Notes: generated by a model from the letters alone, not told the origin. 54,509 nt of DNA from Amoeboaphelidium occidentale (GCA_023515795.1 JALGPX010000006.1:184623-239131), one strand, 5' to 3'; positions 40,455 to 52,291 are shown, numbered from the stretch's first letter. A program made the numbers and translations.

Positions 40455-42462
40455 TTACTTAACGAAAGCTTGTTTGAGGTTGCGCAAGCCTCTCCTATGC
40501 GTGCCAGTTGCAGTTTGCTTCGCCGTGTTGGCGACACTATTCATTGAGTCTGATTCCAAATCAAACACATCAGACTGAGTTGTTTTCGAAGGCTTACTAA
40601 ACATGAAGCTATCCCTTCTGGACTTCTCTTCATTGAAGTCAAACGCCGATACATCTGACTTTCTCCCTTTAGCTGCATCCAACATTATTGCTTTCTTTGA
40701 ACAAGCTGCAGTATCTTGTGGATATAACCACGGCTCTTTCGCACCTTCTCCAATTTTGATTTGTTTAGAGGACATTCTATCGATGCCAATGATTTTTGGG
40801 AGTTTCGCACTCTTTTCCATATGTGGATTCCATGCCTTCTTGAATCTCTTAACATTCTTCTTATTCGGAAGTTGCTCTGCTTCTTCTAAGTCCGCTGCAG
40901 AAGATTGTGAAATAACAAGCTTTGCTTTGACTACCAGCATTCTTTTGTCTTTTTTGTTATCAGTTTCATCATCGCTAGATTTAGTAACAGTTATCCATCC
41001 ATCCTCGTTTATGCTTGTTGAAATTTTAGCTAAAGCTTTTACACCAGACAATTTCCTGCTAAATTCAGGTTTAAGTGCATCCTTAGGAAATTTTGGCATT
41101 TTTGAAGGAGATTTCATGCTTTCCTCTGGAGCTTCGATCGGAATTTCCTGTACAGCGTTCGATGTAGTCTTTCCTAACGGGGATCCTGAATGGGCCCTCT
41201 TAAGTGGATTATCGATTGTGCCTTCTTTCTTTGTTACAGCTGGCTCCACAGCTACACTCTTCTCTTTTACAGCAGCTTTGACAGCAGATTCTGGCAACAC
41301 CTTTCCTCCTTCTTGAGAAGTTCTAGCCTTTTTCAAGGGCGGCTCATCATGATCATCTTCTTCACTGAAATCGATTACAATACTCTGTTCCTTAAGTATG
41401 AAAGCCAACTTAGCGCTGAAGATACTATCAATAACATCAGCTAAAACAACGAGCGACCATTCATTTCCTGATTCCTTCCTCACGAGACAATGGCCATCTT
41501 TCTTTCTGAACTTTCCCTCAATTAGTTCTTTGTCTGTTTCTATAACTTTCCCTCCTGAATTCCGAATAAAATCCTCATAATCTGCCCGTTCTTTTTCAGA
41601 TAAAAGCATAAATACATAATTCTTAAATAAAGATTTTCTTGTATCGTTTAACTTTGGAGATAAATCATAAGAACAAGATGGTCTGTACAGGTTTAAATCA
41701 ATTTGTTTGTCTGTGATCGAAGATAGCAATTGCGACGGCTTCAGCTTACTCAATGCCAGAGAACTTTTTGTAATTTCATTATAAAAATCAGCAGTAACTA
41801 TTTCATTCCCATTCTGAAGCGCCATCATCAATTTGTTACTGATCACAAGCTCCTTGTTCGTAATCAGTATTGGTTTAACTTTTACGGCACTATCAAGGAG
41901 TGAAGTAACATGCTTAAACCCATAAATAGAATTCTGACTTATCATATCAAGCTCAGATCGACTTAATTGCGATGTAACGAAACACTCTTCTACCCTTGAA
42001 ACGCAAAGAGTAACAGACTTTGAGCCTAAAAGTATCTTTTCACTCTTTCCAGTTTCATTGAACGCTGTGAGCAGATGAGAATCGCCCTTCTTTAGCGTCC
42101 TAATGGCCTCTTTTGTCTGAACAAATGTCCCATTGGCAGAACCTTCATCCCTGATATTCACATGCAAATCGGTAGAATTCTCAGTAGCACGACCGTTCCC
42201 AGAAGTGTTTTGAACAGAAGAGATAATCAGAGTAGCATGCAATCGACTTATTCCAACTGAATTCGAAGAGAGAAGTATATTGGTTCCTTGTCGACCGATA
42301 GTTATCTTTATAGGCTCTTTTGAAGCAGAAGCACATAGAGAAGGATACAACTTGAAATTCAGAGACAACGGCTTCTGGCCTACAAAATATTCAGAAAATG
42401 CTGATAACCATAAAACGAAAACCCTTTGAACCATCCGAAGTCACTCTGATGAGCAACGGCAT
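40455..42462 (-). CDS. NBS1/Nibrin-like FHA-BRCT protein
   Basis: Exons 42462-42417 and 42379-40455, with a 37-nt intron; 656 residues. N-terminal FHA domain: [26 protein letters not shown] and [11 protein letters not shown] tandem BRCT-like region follows (about 150-330). The rest is disordered and Lys/Ser-rich, with NVKRFKKAW, which resembles the short Mre11-binding motif of Nbs1 (KNFKKFKK). This order fits the Nbs1 subunit of the MRN/MRX complex in DNA break sensing. A clear C-terminal ATM/Tel1 motif was not picked out. Start codons of this gene and NCS6 lie 59 bp apart. Confidence 0.7.
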
Positions 42463-42521
42463 CTTCCAGCGATGAAACACGAAGGCAACAGCTTTTTCTG
42501 TTGATCGAAAGCAAACAAGAA

Positions 42522-43559
42522 ATGCCAAAGCTTTGTGATATCTGTCAAACAGAGAAAGCGTGTCTAAGACGCCCAAAGACTCATCAGCAGATTTGCAAGC
42601 CGTGCTTTTACAATGTCTTCGAGACGGAAATACACGAAACGATCACAGAGTCAAAGTTGTTCTATCCAGGCGAGCGTGTCGCTATTGCTGCTTCTGGAGG
42701 AAAAGATTCTACTGTACTCGCACACGTGATGAAGACTCTTAATGAGCGATATAATTACGGCTTGGATTTATGTTTGCTATCCATTGATGAAGGCATATCT
42801 GGATACAGGGACGATAGCTTGGAAACTGTAAAACGAAACCAGATTCAATACGATCTTCCTCTGAAAATACTTAGCTATGAAGAGCTTTATGGTTGGACTA
42901 TGGATGCTATTGTTAAAGAAGTTGGGCTAAAGAATAATTGCACATTTTGTGGTACTTTCAGGAGACAAGCTTTAGATCGAGGTGCAATTCAGTTGGGTAT
43001 TAAGCATATTGTTACAGGGCACAATGCCGATGATGTTGCCGAGACTGTTTTCTTGAATATTCTTCGCGGAGATGTTGCCAGACTGTCTCGATGCACAGAA
43101 GTCACGACGGAAAGTGAAGAAAGTCCTGTCAAAAGGTCGAAGCCTTTCAAGTATACTTACGAGAAAGAAATTGTCATGTATGCTTACTATAAGAAGTTGG
43201 ATTATTTCTCTACTGAGTGTATTTACTCGCCAAATGCGTTTAGAGGCCATGCTAGAACTTTACTCAAGGATCTAGAGAGAGTCTGGCCTTCGTGCATTAT
43301 TGATATTATAAAGAGCGGAGAGAATCTTATTCTCAAGACGCCGGAAAAAGAGAGCGATAAGAGAATCCCAGTTAACTGTGAGAGATGTGGGTTTGTCGCT
43401 AGTAACAGAATTTGTAAGGCTTGTGTGTTGCTCGAAGGATTAAACAAAGGAATGCCAACTTTGGGAATAGGAATGGGAAAAGCCTCTAGAAAAGAGTATG
43501 CGAAAATTGTCCAAGGCGAACAAACTGAGCAGAAAAATAGTAATGCGTTAGGAAAATAG
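42522..43559 (+). CDS. NCS6: Cytosolic tRNA 2-thiolation protein Ncs6/Ctu1
   Basis: 345 residues from [11 protein letters not shown]-loop ATPase motif [11 protein letters not shown]-terminal zinc ribbon (CDICQ then CKPC), catalytic Cys in [31 protein letters not shown] and the C-terminal ribbon CERCGF/CKAC with [12 protein letters not shown]. With Ncs2 it thiolates U34 of Lys, Glu and Gln tRNAs, using sulphur from Urm1. Length and motifs are normal; no intron. Confidence 0.95.
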   Translation: MPKLCDICQTEKACLRRPKTHQQICKPCFYNVFETEIHETITESKLFYPGERVAIAASGGKDSTVLAHVMKTLNERYNYGLDLCLLSIDEGISGYRDDSLETVKRNQIQYDLPLKILSYEELYGWTMDAIVKEVGLKNNCTFCGTFRRQALDRGAIQLGIKHIVTGHNADDVAETVFLNILRGDVARLSRCTEVTTESEESPVKRSKPFKYTYEKEIVMYAYYKKLDYFSTECIYSPNAFRGHARTLLKDLERVWPSCIIDIIKSGENLILKTPEKESDKRIPVNCERCGFVASNRICKACVLLEGLNKGMPTLGIGMGKASRKEYAKIVQGEQTEQKNSNALGK

Positions 43560-43575
43560 ATAATTTCTTTTATAG

Positions 43576-45246
43576 TTATCCAAATATCGAGTTTAGAGCA
43601 TCACCAATACGTCCACCATGCTGGCCAAGCAGAGACACAGCTTCAACTCTACTGCATCCCATGACATCCATGACTGTGCTTATGTCTTCTTCGGATATAT
43701 CATTATCATCAAGAATTTCGTCTTCATTAATAGCGTCGAAAATATGCGTTGTGGTTGGAATGTTGTTCTGGTTTTGCTTATTTGTTGCTGGTCCTAAAGA
43801 CGATGAGGAATAGTTTGGAAATCCAAAAGTAGATGAAAAGGAAGAATTCTTGCGACTTTCAGAAGATGGCAACTCCGATACAGATAAAAGCTTATCAAGT
43901 TCGATTACACTCACAAAGTAATCTTCCTCTCCTTGCTGTTCAAACCAGCGTTCATGAACTTCCAATAGGAGATATTTGTAAATTTTAAGTAATCCAGGTT
44001 CTTCAATACCCAAATGCTTAGCGACAGTAGAAAAAAGCAAACCAGATAATTCCCTCAATTCACCAATTATTTTGATGAGATATTTCTCCTTGTTGGATCC
44101 TAATCCGTCATCACATATCAAGCTATAACTTAAATCCTTCACTTCATTCTCAAAAGTGCCAACTTCAAATTCGCTCAAGTCTGTTCTTAAAATCTTAAGG
44201 GCATCTTCTGTTTTTGCAAGGAGCTTGAGGACTTTGATATTAACCTTCTTGAACCTGAAATACAATGCGGCATTCTCACTTTTGAAACTGGGATAGATGT
44301 CAAGCAACTGCTTGCTTACAATATTGATCACGTTCAAACCAGTTTGGGCATCTGGAACGTTATTCAACTTCTTAAGCCCTTCTCGTAGATCCGCCAATAT
44401 TTCCAAGCCTGTGATCTGGCTATTTCTTTTGTCAGAGGCTGGTTTTAAAAGTCCACGATAAATAAGATATTCTTCACAAAGTTCAGTTGCGTAAGTATAA
44501 TCCAACAGAACACATTTGTAACCCTTTAAAGCGTCTTTCAAAGCGTCATGAAACAAGCCACCATGCTGACGGATACTTTGTCGCGACTCTGCAATAGAGA
44601 ATCCCACTAATTGCGATAAATGCAAGACATCCTCATCTTTGACTTGATTTTCAGATTTTGAGTCGTCACAAGCATTCATTTGCCTTGAAACAGGTGAAGG
44701 CACGACAAGTCTTTGAAGCAAACTTTCAAACGGAGAGATTGATCCTTTCAGGGCGTGAAACATGTTATTGAGCAGCGATAAATACTTCAACTGCATATCA
44801 AGAAGGCAAATGTTCTGTCCAGCCAAGAGGTTGAATATCAAGTTTGCAAGAAGGTGGCGTCTATCATCAGAAAATAACTCAGCTTTCAAGCGTTCATATT
44901 CGCTGTTAGCACCACCAGCATTAACACCATTAGAAGGATTAGAGTACAACAAAAGCAAAAGTTCTTCATTCAAGTCAGTGCCGTATTTCTCAGGGTTGAG
45001 CCGTTCACGTAAAAAAGCCAACGCTTCTGTAGATTTCCCATTCCGTAACAGTTCAATAAAATGTTGCTTCAACAGGAGTCTTTCTATGTCTGCTGGATAT
45101 TCCTTTTCCATTATCGCTTTAGTATCGCCCTGCCTTATAAGTGCCAAAGTATCTTTTAAATCATCGTTCTTGCTCCACGAATAATACGACAATGCTTCCT
45201 CGTCCAGCTGTGACAGACAAAGCTCTTTAGAATATTTCGAAGACAT
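43576..45246 (-). CDS. CTLH-domain protein with two UBA-like segments
   Basis: 556 residues from the ATG at 45246. The first 90 residues are a CTLH region (LIRQGDTKAIMEKEYP, KQHFIELLRNGKSTEALAFL), as in RanBPM/GID complex proteins. Two UBA-like stretches follow: LSQLVGFSIAESRQSIRQHG at about 215-245, and VMDVMGCSRVEAVSLLGQHG at the very end. Between them is a long helical region. This order is not one I know. The domain kinds point to ubiquitin-linked turnover; the function is not established. Its stop lies 16 bp from that of NCS6. Confidence 0.6.
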   Translation of the reverse strand: MSSKYSKELCLSQLDEEALSYYSWSKNDDLKDTLALIRQGDTKAIMEKEYPADIERLLLKQHFIELLRNGKSTEALAFLRERLNPEKYGTDLNEELLLLLYSNPSNGVNAGGANSEYERLKAELFSDDRRHLLANLIFNLLAGQNICLLDMQLKYLSLLNNMFHALKGSISPFESLLQRLVVPSPVSRQMNACDDSKSENQVKDEDVLHLSQLVGFSIAESRQSIRQHGGLFHDALKDALKGYKCVLLDYTYATELCEEYLIYRGLLKPASDKRNSQITGLEILADLREGLKKLNNVPDAQTGLNVINIVSKQLLDIYPSFKSENAALYFRFKKVNIKVLKLLAKTEDALKILRTDLSEFEVGTFENEVKDLSYSLICDDGLGSNKEKYLIKIIGELRELSGLLFSTVAKHLGIEEPGLLKIYKYLLLEVHERWFEQQGEEDYFVSVIELDKLLSVSELPSSESRKNSSFSSTFGFPNYSSSSLGPATNKQNQNNIPTTTHIFDAINEDEILDDNDISEEDISTVMDVMGCSRVEAVSLLGQHGGRIGDALNSIFG

Positions 45247-45545
45247 TTCGATAAATTGGGATATACGGAAAGTTAAGTGAGTCAAATTTGAACGGATGAC
45301 TCAGACGCGCAAGAAATGAATGCAAAGTCTTAAGTCGCAACGGAAAAATGAAGTTACAAGTGAGAACGCTGCAATAAGATCGTAGTTAGAATTCACATGA
45401 AACATTAAATGAACTAATTTATCCTTATTCTGCGGCCCCGAATACCCCGAGTGAAAAGGCTGCACGTTGATTCGCCAGCGATTGATACTCAAGCTTAGGC
45501 GATAACGCATCAACCAATCGTTTCATTACTGATTGTTACTTGAAC
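45247..45545. promoter_or_regulatory. Divergent promoter region CTLH/UBA gene and GT31
   Basis: 299 bp. CCAATC lies at 45514-45519 about 30 bp before the GT31 ATG. A GC-rich island (GCGGCCCCGAATACCCCGAG) stands at about 45432-45451. No gene seen. Confidence 0.3.
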
Positions 45546-46355
45546 ATGATTATTCAGACAGGCAAACTGCCGCTGGTTTTGGTTTTATCGACGCTCTGTG
45601 TTTTGTGGATCATCTCCGCGTCTTACATTCTCTTGGGTTCAAACCAATGCGATGCAGGGTTATGTCCTGATGATAAGAATGTAGAAAAGGTTGCCGCTGT
45701 TGGAATAATGTCAGTTCCTCACAAAATATCACGAAGAGAACTCATTAGGTCGACATATCTCAAGTTGAAACCGGCTGATATTGACGTGTTCTTTGTAATG
45801 TGCAAGCCAGACCAAGATATGGAAGAGTTTATTAGAAAGGAATCTGAAATAAGACAAGACATTGTGATCATGGACTGTACAGAGAATATGAACGAAGGCA
45901 AAACATTTACCTGGTTCTCTTACGCTCATAACCATTTCAAGTCCAAGTATTCATTTGTGTTCAAAGGCGATGATGATACATATATTAACCTTGAGAATCT
46001 TCGCAATGATCTAATTAAAACTCCAAAGGAGAATGTGTATTATGGAAGAATATGCGAAGGCAGCATGTTTATGGCTGGAATGCTCTATGGTTTTACCAAA
46101 GATGTGGTAGAGTTCATCGCGACTGATCCGTTTGTCAAGGAGAATATTGTTGGCGGCGAAGATCATGTGTCTGCAGTTTGGGTACAACATAAAGGAAACG
46201 TGCAATACATTGAAAAGATTGAGGAAATGTATGACCACTATCGATCTGGTGCTACTTGGCAGCAACCTTTCCATCGTAAAACTATCGCAATCCATCAATG
46301 CAAAGCAGAGGTCCATTTCTATGAATGTTTTGAATACTTTTACAAGAATAAATAA
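45546..46355 (+). CDS. GT31-type glycosyltransferase (beta-1,3-galactosyltransferase-like)
   Basis: 269 residues. Type II membrane protein with one span (LPLVLVLSTLCVLWIISASY). Lumenal domain with GT31 features: RRELIRSTY, the metal-binding FKGDDDTYINL (DDD), YYGRI, FMAGMLYGF and GGEDHVSAVWV (the family E/DDV region). It is shorter than animal members. It probably adds galactose or GlcNAc in the Golgi; a third glycosyltransferase of the window. Its stop lies 17 bp from that of the next gene. Confidence 0.8.
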   Translation: MIIQTGKLPLVLVLSTLCVLWIISASYILLGSNQCDAGLCPDDKNVEKVAAVGIMSVPHKISRRELIRSTYLKLKPADIDVFFVMCKPDQDMEEFIRKESEIRQDIVIMDCTENMNEGKTFTWFSYAHNHFKSKYSFVFKGDDDTYINLENLRNDLIKTPKENVYYGRICEGSMFMAGMLYGFTKDVVEFIATDPFVKENIVGGEDHVSAVWVQHKGNVQYIEKIEEMYDHYRSGATWQQPFHRKTIAIHQCKAEVHFYECFEYFYKNK

Positions 46356-46372
46356 AGTTATAAAGACTCTAT

Positions 46373-47302
46373 TCAAAAATGAGTCAAAATCAGGTCTTCA
46401 TGCCGGTTTTGTTGTTGTCTCAAATCATTATTGCCATCAACTTGAGTAGCTGAGCTTTTTTGAATTAAATGGATGTTGTCAGTAGTTTCCACATCATTTT
46501 TCGATTCATCTTCCAATTGAACCATTATAAGATCTGGTTTTACCGAGTTGGAGTTCAAAGCGTTGACTTCTTGGCGAATCGATGTTGAAGTTGGAGCGTA
46601 TCGATATGTGAAACACAGTGAAAGCTTGTTCTTTGCGTTAGCTAGCTTCGAGAATAGCTGGACATCTTTCGTGAGGGGATTATTTTTCTCCACATACTCA
46701 GCTGCAGGTCCCTTAGTCTTGTACACTTTGGCCCTGCAATGGCTAGCGAGTGTCATATCACTATCATACGAGAGATAGTCATGATAGTAAGCAGATATGT
46801 AATCTTCAAATTCACAGCAAACAAGCCTTGCTCCATTGGTTTCCATGCTACTTTTTGTGACATTTCGATCATCCATCAGAAAATCAGACCACTTCATAGT
46901 TGTCCCGAGGTATGTCCACACATCAGAGCCCTTTTTGAGCATTGTAAATTGTTTCACCAAGGGTACAAAAAGCTCTTTGAATACATCCTGAGCACCACCA
47001 AAACTTAGCCATACCAGTTTCCTGTCTTTGGTTCGATCATTCTTTGAAGACAGCAACTTGTTAAATAAGGCCTGCTTCCAGTTCCTGATCATCGTCACAT
47101 CTGATACTTTCTGATCATTGCTCAAGTTCCTTGTTTCTATGCTTACTTGAGCTGTAACATGTGTAGTCTGATAGAGCGATAGGAATGACTTGAGACTTGT
47201 TTCATGTAAAGCAATGATCAGAGTGACAGCAATAAGAATCGTCGCCATAGTCAAAAGCCATAGAGAAGTCCTGAACCTGGATTTGGGCAACTTGGCCATC
47301 AT
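46373..47302 (-). CDS. Type II membrane protein with lumenal domain, unknown function
   Basis: 309 residues from the ATG pair at 47302/47299. A basic start leads to one span (LWLLTMATILIAVTLIIAL), then a lumenal domain with WLSFGGAQDVFKELF, WTYLGTTMKW and CCEFEDYISAYYHDYLS, and a Gln/Asn-rich end. Sequons NLS and NVT support a lumenal side. It has the layout of a Golgi enzyme, but no family motif was recognised. It lies tail to tail with the GT31 gene. Confidence 0.6.
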   Translation of the reverse strand: MMAKLPKSRFRTSLWLLTMATILIAVTLIIALHETSLKSFLSLYQTTHVTAQVSIETRNLSNDQKVSDVTMIRNWKQALFNKLLSSKNDRTKDRKLVWLSFGGAQDVFKELFVPLVKQFTMLKKGSDVWTYLGTTMKWSDFLMDDRNVTKSSMETNGARLVCCEFEDYISAYYHDYLSYDSDMTLASHCRAKVYKTKGPAAEYVEKNNPLTKDVQLFSKLANAKNKLSLCFTYRYAPTSTSIRQEVNALNSNSVKPDLIMVQLEDESKNDVETTDNIHLIQKSSATQVDGNNDLRQQQNRHEDLILTHF

Positions 47303-47838
47303 ATCAGATGCGATATATGTAAGGTGCTTATTCACACTTCAATAAAACGTGTGTGTATGTGTGGTTTGACAAACGGATGATCTGCCATAGTTGTTTGTTT
47401 GTGTTGCAGGCTGGGCATTGCAGCACGCAAATAATACGCAACAGCCCAAAAGAGAATTTTTGGAGACTTTCACAAACTTGTGGGTTAAAGAGTGCGGTAG
47501 AACTCTTACAGAGAGCTTTAATCGCTGGATTAAAGTTCAGATGTTTTAGTTTAACTTTACATGGCAATGATGTAACTCGATCTTTGAGCGATTAAGCGAA
47601 ATCATTGTTAATTGTGGGACTAAAGCCATTTCCACCGCTTGAAACGATCATATAATTCCATTCTAGAGAAATCTTGTCAATCGGAGCAAACCTGCTAGAT
47701 TGATCACACCATATTCATGATAGCGTTATAGATAAATAACTTAAGCACCTTAATAGGGTCGAGCTTCGAACTGGGAAACTCGCTAGGTGCGTTGTAACAT
47801 CTTTTCTGGATTACGTTTTCTCTTTGAATCACATCGGC
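47303..47838. other. Long intergenic stretch, no gene seen
   Basis: 536 bp between divergent starts. Short frames on both strands have no recognisable content. A GTGTGTGTATGTGTGG run lies at about 47349-47364. Confidence 0.4.
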
Positions 47839-49402
47839 ATGGCTACAGGAATCAACGCAGAGAAGCAACTGCCACCAGCACAGCAGACGCCGCAGGACTT
47901 TACTGAGTTCGGAAGATCGGGAATAAATTCTATTTACTTGAAGGATGCGGGGAGTTTAATAAGTCAAAGAACTATTCAATGGGAGGTAAAGTGTCGCTGC
48001 TTTCGGAATGTTTCTTACAGAATGTAGCCATACTTAAACGCAAAGCTTATAACTCAAGCTGAGCTGGATTTGATTAAGAAACACTTCAGTGGAGTTGTAA
48101 GCCCATCATCTGAAGCCGCAACAGAATACATCATCCTTTTGCTAAGTCTTTTGAGGAAGATTTCCCGTATAGACACACTCCAATTCCTTTTGGTCAGACT
48201 TGACGATTACATATCTTCACTCCCATTTTCTGCCGCAACGAAGGTGGAACCGCTAAAGCTTGATTTGTTTAATGTCTGTTCTGGCATGCTGCAGAAGGAG
48301 GATGAGTTTACCCAACTGAAGACAGCAAAGATCATCGCAGAGCTATTTTGCTTTTATTTCAGGGGAAAGAAAGAAGACAGCTCATTACTTGCATTCCTTC
48401 CACAAACTATGGCATGGTGTATGCAGCAGATTGAGTATTTTGATCAGAATGGGAAGTTTGGGGCAAGTGCTGATATGGGACTACAAATTATTCAAGCTTT
48501 ACTTAGAATTATACCTTTGCGATCACAAATATTTTCATATAAGTCTGGCGAGGTGTTGAAAGTTTTGGCTCGAATTCTGAGAAATAATGCTGATGCAGCT
48601 AGCCCTCAGATGACGTATTCAGTGTGCTGCTGTCTATGGCTTTTATCATTCATACCCGAAGCATCTTATGATATCCACTTCAAGTACAGCCTTATACCTA
48701 CTTTACTAGAGGTCTTGAGGAATGCCATTAAAGAAAAAGTTGTCAGAATCACACTTCTTTTAATCAAGAACATTTTGGCCAATAATAAGAATGTTTCTGC
48801 AGGTACTTATTGAATTTATCTACTTTCTTAGTTCTAGTATCGGTGACATTAATAGGAAACAGAGCGCCTGCTTTGCTCACACAATTACTGTCAAGAAAGT
48901 TCACAGATGAAGATATTAATGAAGATTTGAACTATTTGTATGATTTCTTGAACAAAGAGGCCGCGAAGATGTCCACTTGGGATGAATACTTGTCTGAAGT
49001 TAAAAGTGGAAAGTTAGAATGGTCACCTGTTCATACCAGTGAGCAGTTTTGGCGCCAAGTGGTAGCGAAGGAAGGTCGTTTCCACGAGAAAGACTATGAA
49101 GTACTACGTCATCTTACCAAGATACTCAATGGAATCGCGCCTACAGGAATGCCTGTCGCTGCAAGTGGCTCCGGTTCAGGCAAGTTTCTTTTCATAAGGC
49201 AATAATTTTTGTAGAAAGTTTAGCGGTTGCATGTTTTGATATTGGTCAGTATGTAAGGCATTGTCCACAGGGAAAACGTGTGGTGCAAGAACTTGGGGCT
49301 AAGCAGAGAATAATGGAGTTGATGTCGCATGATAATGCTGAAGTTAGATATAATGCTCTTCTAGCAGTTCAACAGTACATGAGCTCTTCATGGGAGTACT
49401 GA
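47839..49402 (+). CDS. VMA13: V-type ATPase subunit H
   Basis: Exons 47839-47985, 48028-48802, 48838-49179 and 49215-49402; 483 residues. Introns are 42, 35 and 35 nt. The second has two acceptors 6 bp apart (48831 and 48837), both in frame; the third seems to use a GC donor. The protein is an armadillo-repeat solenoid with family blocks: [21 protein letters not shown], the C-terminal [48 protein letters not shown] and [18 protein letters not shown]. Subunit H couples and silences the V1 motor when V1 and Vo part. No single frame covers the gene. Confidence 0.93.
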
Positions 49403-49542
49403 ATAGAAAGCTTATCGCGGTAATGCGGATATAGCGTGTGCTAAGAGACGCTATGGCCTGCTTGTTAACCCAATCATCTGCTAGAGGTTTAACATGACGC
49501 TGAAAGTTTGACCCCTGGCGTCACCGTTTTTTTAAAATCAAA

Positions 49543-52291
49543 ATGTTTTGTGGCGTTAGAGCTTTATTGCCCTTTGCATATCTTTTAGGAATATGTCTTG
49601 CATCTGTGTACAATAATTCAGTGGTGCTTGACTCTTCGAACAACTTTGTGATGAAATGGAACCTCAATGGTACCACGTCTGTTGACTTCAGTATGTCTGC
49701 TAGAGCCGATGGCTGGATATCTATTGGATTTGCTCCATCGATGTTCACCATGACGGGAAAAATGGCAATAGGTTGGATATCAAACGACCAGACAACTTTG
49801 AACCTCTACTCAGTAAGATCTTTGATCGTTTCAACTGACTTCTCAGGCTATTGGTACGGCTGTTCCAAGTTACGTGAAACCAATACCAGTTACTGCAAGC
49901 TCCTATGCTAATGGTGTTACTACTATCGAGTTTACATTGTCTTTAGCAGATTCTGGAATCAATCTTGGTGGTGATCAGGCTGTAAATTGGGCGCTATCTT
50001 CATCAGATCCTGGCAGTTACACTTTGCAATCAATGAATAAGCATAGTGCCAAGGGGAGCGTATCTGTTACTTTCTCGCAGAATAATAATCAGGCGTCGGA
50101 TGGCCTCCAACAACTTGATTGCGATAGTTCGCCTGTAATCAATGCCTCTTTGTACTCAAACAAGTTCGATAGTTTATCAAGATTTAAACTTTACGGAAGG
50201 TATCTGACTGGTGGTCCTTCTATGTCTGATTCTTTGGTGGAATTTGCCGTTGAAACCTCGTTCGCTGGATGGGCTGGGTTTGGCTTCTGTGGATCAAGTT
50301 GTGGAATGACTAATACAGACATGATAATTGGTGTTATTCAAAATGATGTGCTCACTTATGGAGATTTTTGGTCTGTCGGTGAAGTTCAGCCAAGGCTTGA
50401 TACTGCTCGTGGTGGTGTCAGTGACGTTATAGCTACAAAATGCTATCAGAATCCTTCAAACGGGCGCACCCAATACGTGTTTCAACGTAAAGCCAATACA
50501 GGTGACAGTAGTGATCGATCGTTCCGACTAGATCAAAACACAAGAATGGTCTGGGCTGGCCATGTAACAAGCAAACAACTATCAACTCAACATGGAGGTT
50601 CTTATACAGGATCATTCACTTTGGCCGGTAATTCAAACGCGGGAGCTCCTGATAACAGCAGTGGTGGAAAGGTGGCTACTTTGATCCCAGAAGACTATCC
50701 AGTGAAAATCACCTTCGACCCTGACTTCAAAATTTATATCAAGAAACACAAAAATTACACCAACGAGAATCCTCTTATTCAATATGCTCTAGACGTTAAT
50801 GCTGTTGGTTATGTAGCCCTTGGCTTTGCGGATGAGTCCATGTCCATGAGCAATGCTGATGTGGTCGTCGCGTCTGTTAGTAGCACTGGAGTTCTAACGA
50901 TTAATGATTATTATTCGTTTGGACAGTCGACTCCTCAGTTAGATACTACACTTGGAGAATCGAAAAATGTTATCCCAATTAATGGTTATGAGGAGAATGG
51001 ACGAACGAAAGTTATATTCGCAAAGAGCGCAAAGGCAGGTGACCAATATGACAGAATGGTTGATTTTAACAAGACAACATACTGGATTTATGCATGGCAT
51101 CCTACTGTGGACTCTTTAATTCAACATGACGGCAACACGAAAGGCTCATTTCCGCTTGCCCCTGTTAATCTCGATAACCCCTCTTTACCTGGTGACGGTG
51201 GAGGTGAAATGCCATATCAAGACACGGGATTGTATGACACATCTAAATATTCCCTAAAGTACACAAGTGATCCTAATTTCCTGATATTTGGACGAGTGCT
51301 TCCTAACCAAGGGGAAAATGGAACTATGGTGGAGTTTGTGCTAGATGTAAAAGCAACAGGCTGGGTAGGAATTGGATTTGGCTCGAATAACATGGTTAAT
51401 TCTGACATGGTTATTGCGAGCGTAAGTAATGGAAACGTTTTGAGCATTGACGATTATTGGTCCAGTGGAGAATTTACACCTCAATTGGATACCTCTTTGG
51501 GCGGCAAATCAAATGTCTTTGGTGTATTTGCAAATGAGGATCCTGGCACCGGAAGAACTGTTGTGATATTCAGAAAGAAATCAGTAGCAGATGGAATAGG
51601 TGACGCTGATATCTTCACAAACGGTGAAATGAATTCTGTAATCTATGCTTACCATCCAACATCAGATGCTTTAGTGTCTCATCCAAGAAACTCTAGAAAG
51701 TCGGTATCTTTCTCGTTAACTGGCACTGTGTCCTCGTCAAGCAGTGATGATCTGATTTACAGCATTCATGGAGCTTTAATGTCTATAGCTTGGGCTTTAA
51801 TAGTTCCAATTACTGTTATATATGCTAAATACTACAAGCACATTGGCCACAAATGGTTCCTTATTCATCAGTGGGCTAATGTTGTATCAATTACTATCAC
51901 AATCGCTATGGGAGTTTTGGTATTTGCCGCAAAATCGCCATCAACTAGCTTCTCTAATCCTGATCCTGCCGTAGTGGCTCATGCTTCTATTGGCCTGATT
52001 GTTATGGTTGTTTCATTTGGCCAAGGAATAATCGGAAAGGTAGCAGATTTGCTATGGAAACCAGATAGACAATCTGTTCCTGTGTTTCCAGATATGGTTC
52101 ATGCTTGGATTGGAAGAATACTTTTCACTCTAGGAATTGCCAATATTGGTCTTGGAATTTATTCATACGATTTAAATGCTGGGTGGTGGGCATTTTACGG
52201 AATCGTCGTTGCAGGAATACTTAGTACGTTTGTTTACCACTCTCAAACAAAATCTACAGAACACGGAGCAAGCCACAAAAGCTCGGGATGA
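49543..52291 (+). CDS. Secreted-type protein with four DOMON domains and cytochrome b561 core
   Basis: Exons 49543-49812 and 49847-52291, with a 34-nt intron; 904 residues. A signal peptide (MFCGVRALLPFAYLLGICLA) is followed by four DOMON domains of about 150 residues (near 25-170, 190-340, 370-510 and 540-690), each with a GWxxIGF-type strand (GWISIGFAP, GWAGFGFC, GYVALGFAD, GWVGIGFG) and DYWSxGxxxPQLDT. The end is a b561 membrane core with the haem histidines in HGALMS, HQWAN, HASIG and HAWIGR. DOMON-b561 proteins pass electrons across a membrane to outside acceptors such as ferric iron. Four DOMONs in tandem are more than usual. Confidence 0.88.

Noticed and set aside
46011-46449. Overlapping frames of about 105-120 codons antisense and out of frame to GT31
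   Set aside because: GT31 motifs fix the coding frame; these are shadows.
47353-47595. 80-codon plus-strand frame in the spacer before VMA13
   Set aside because: Low-quality composition and no recognisable domain; opposite frame equally open.
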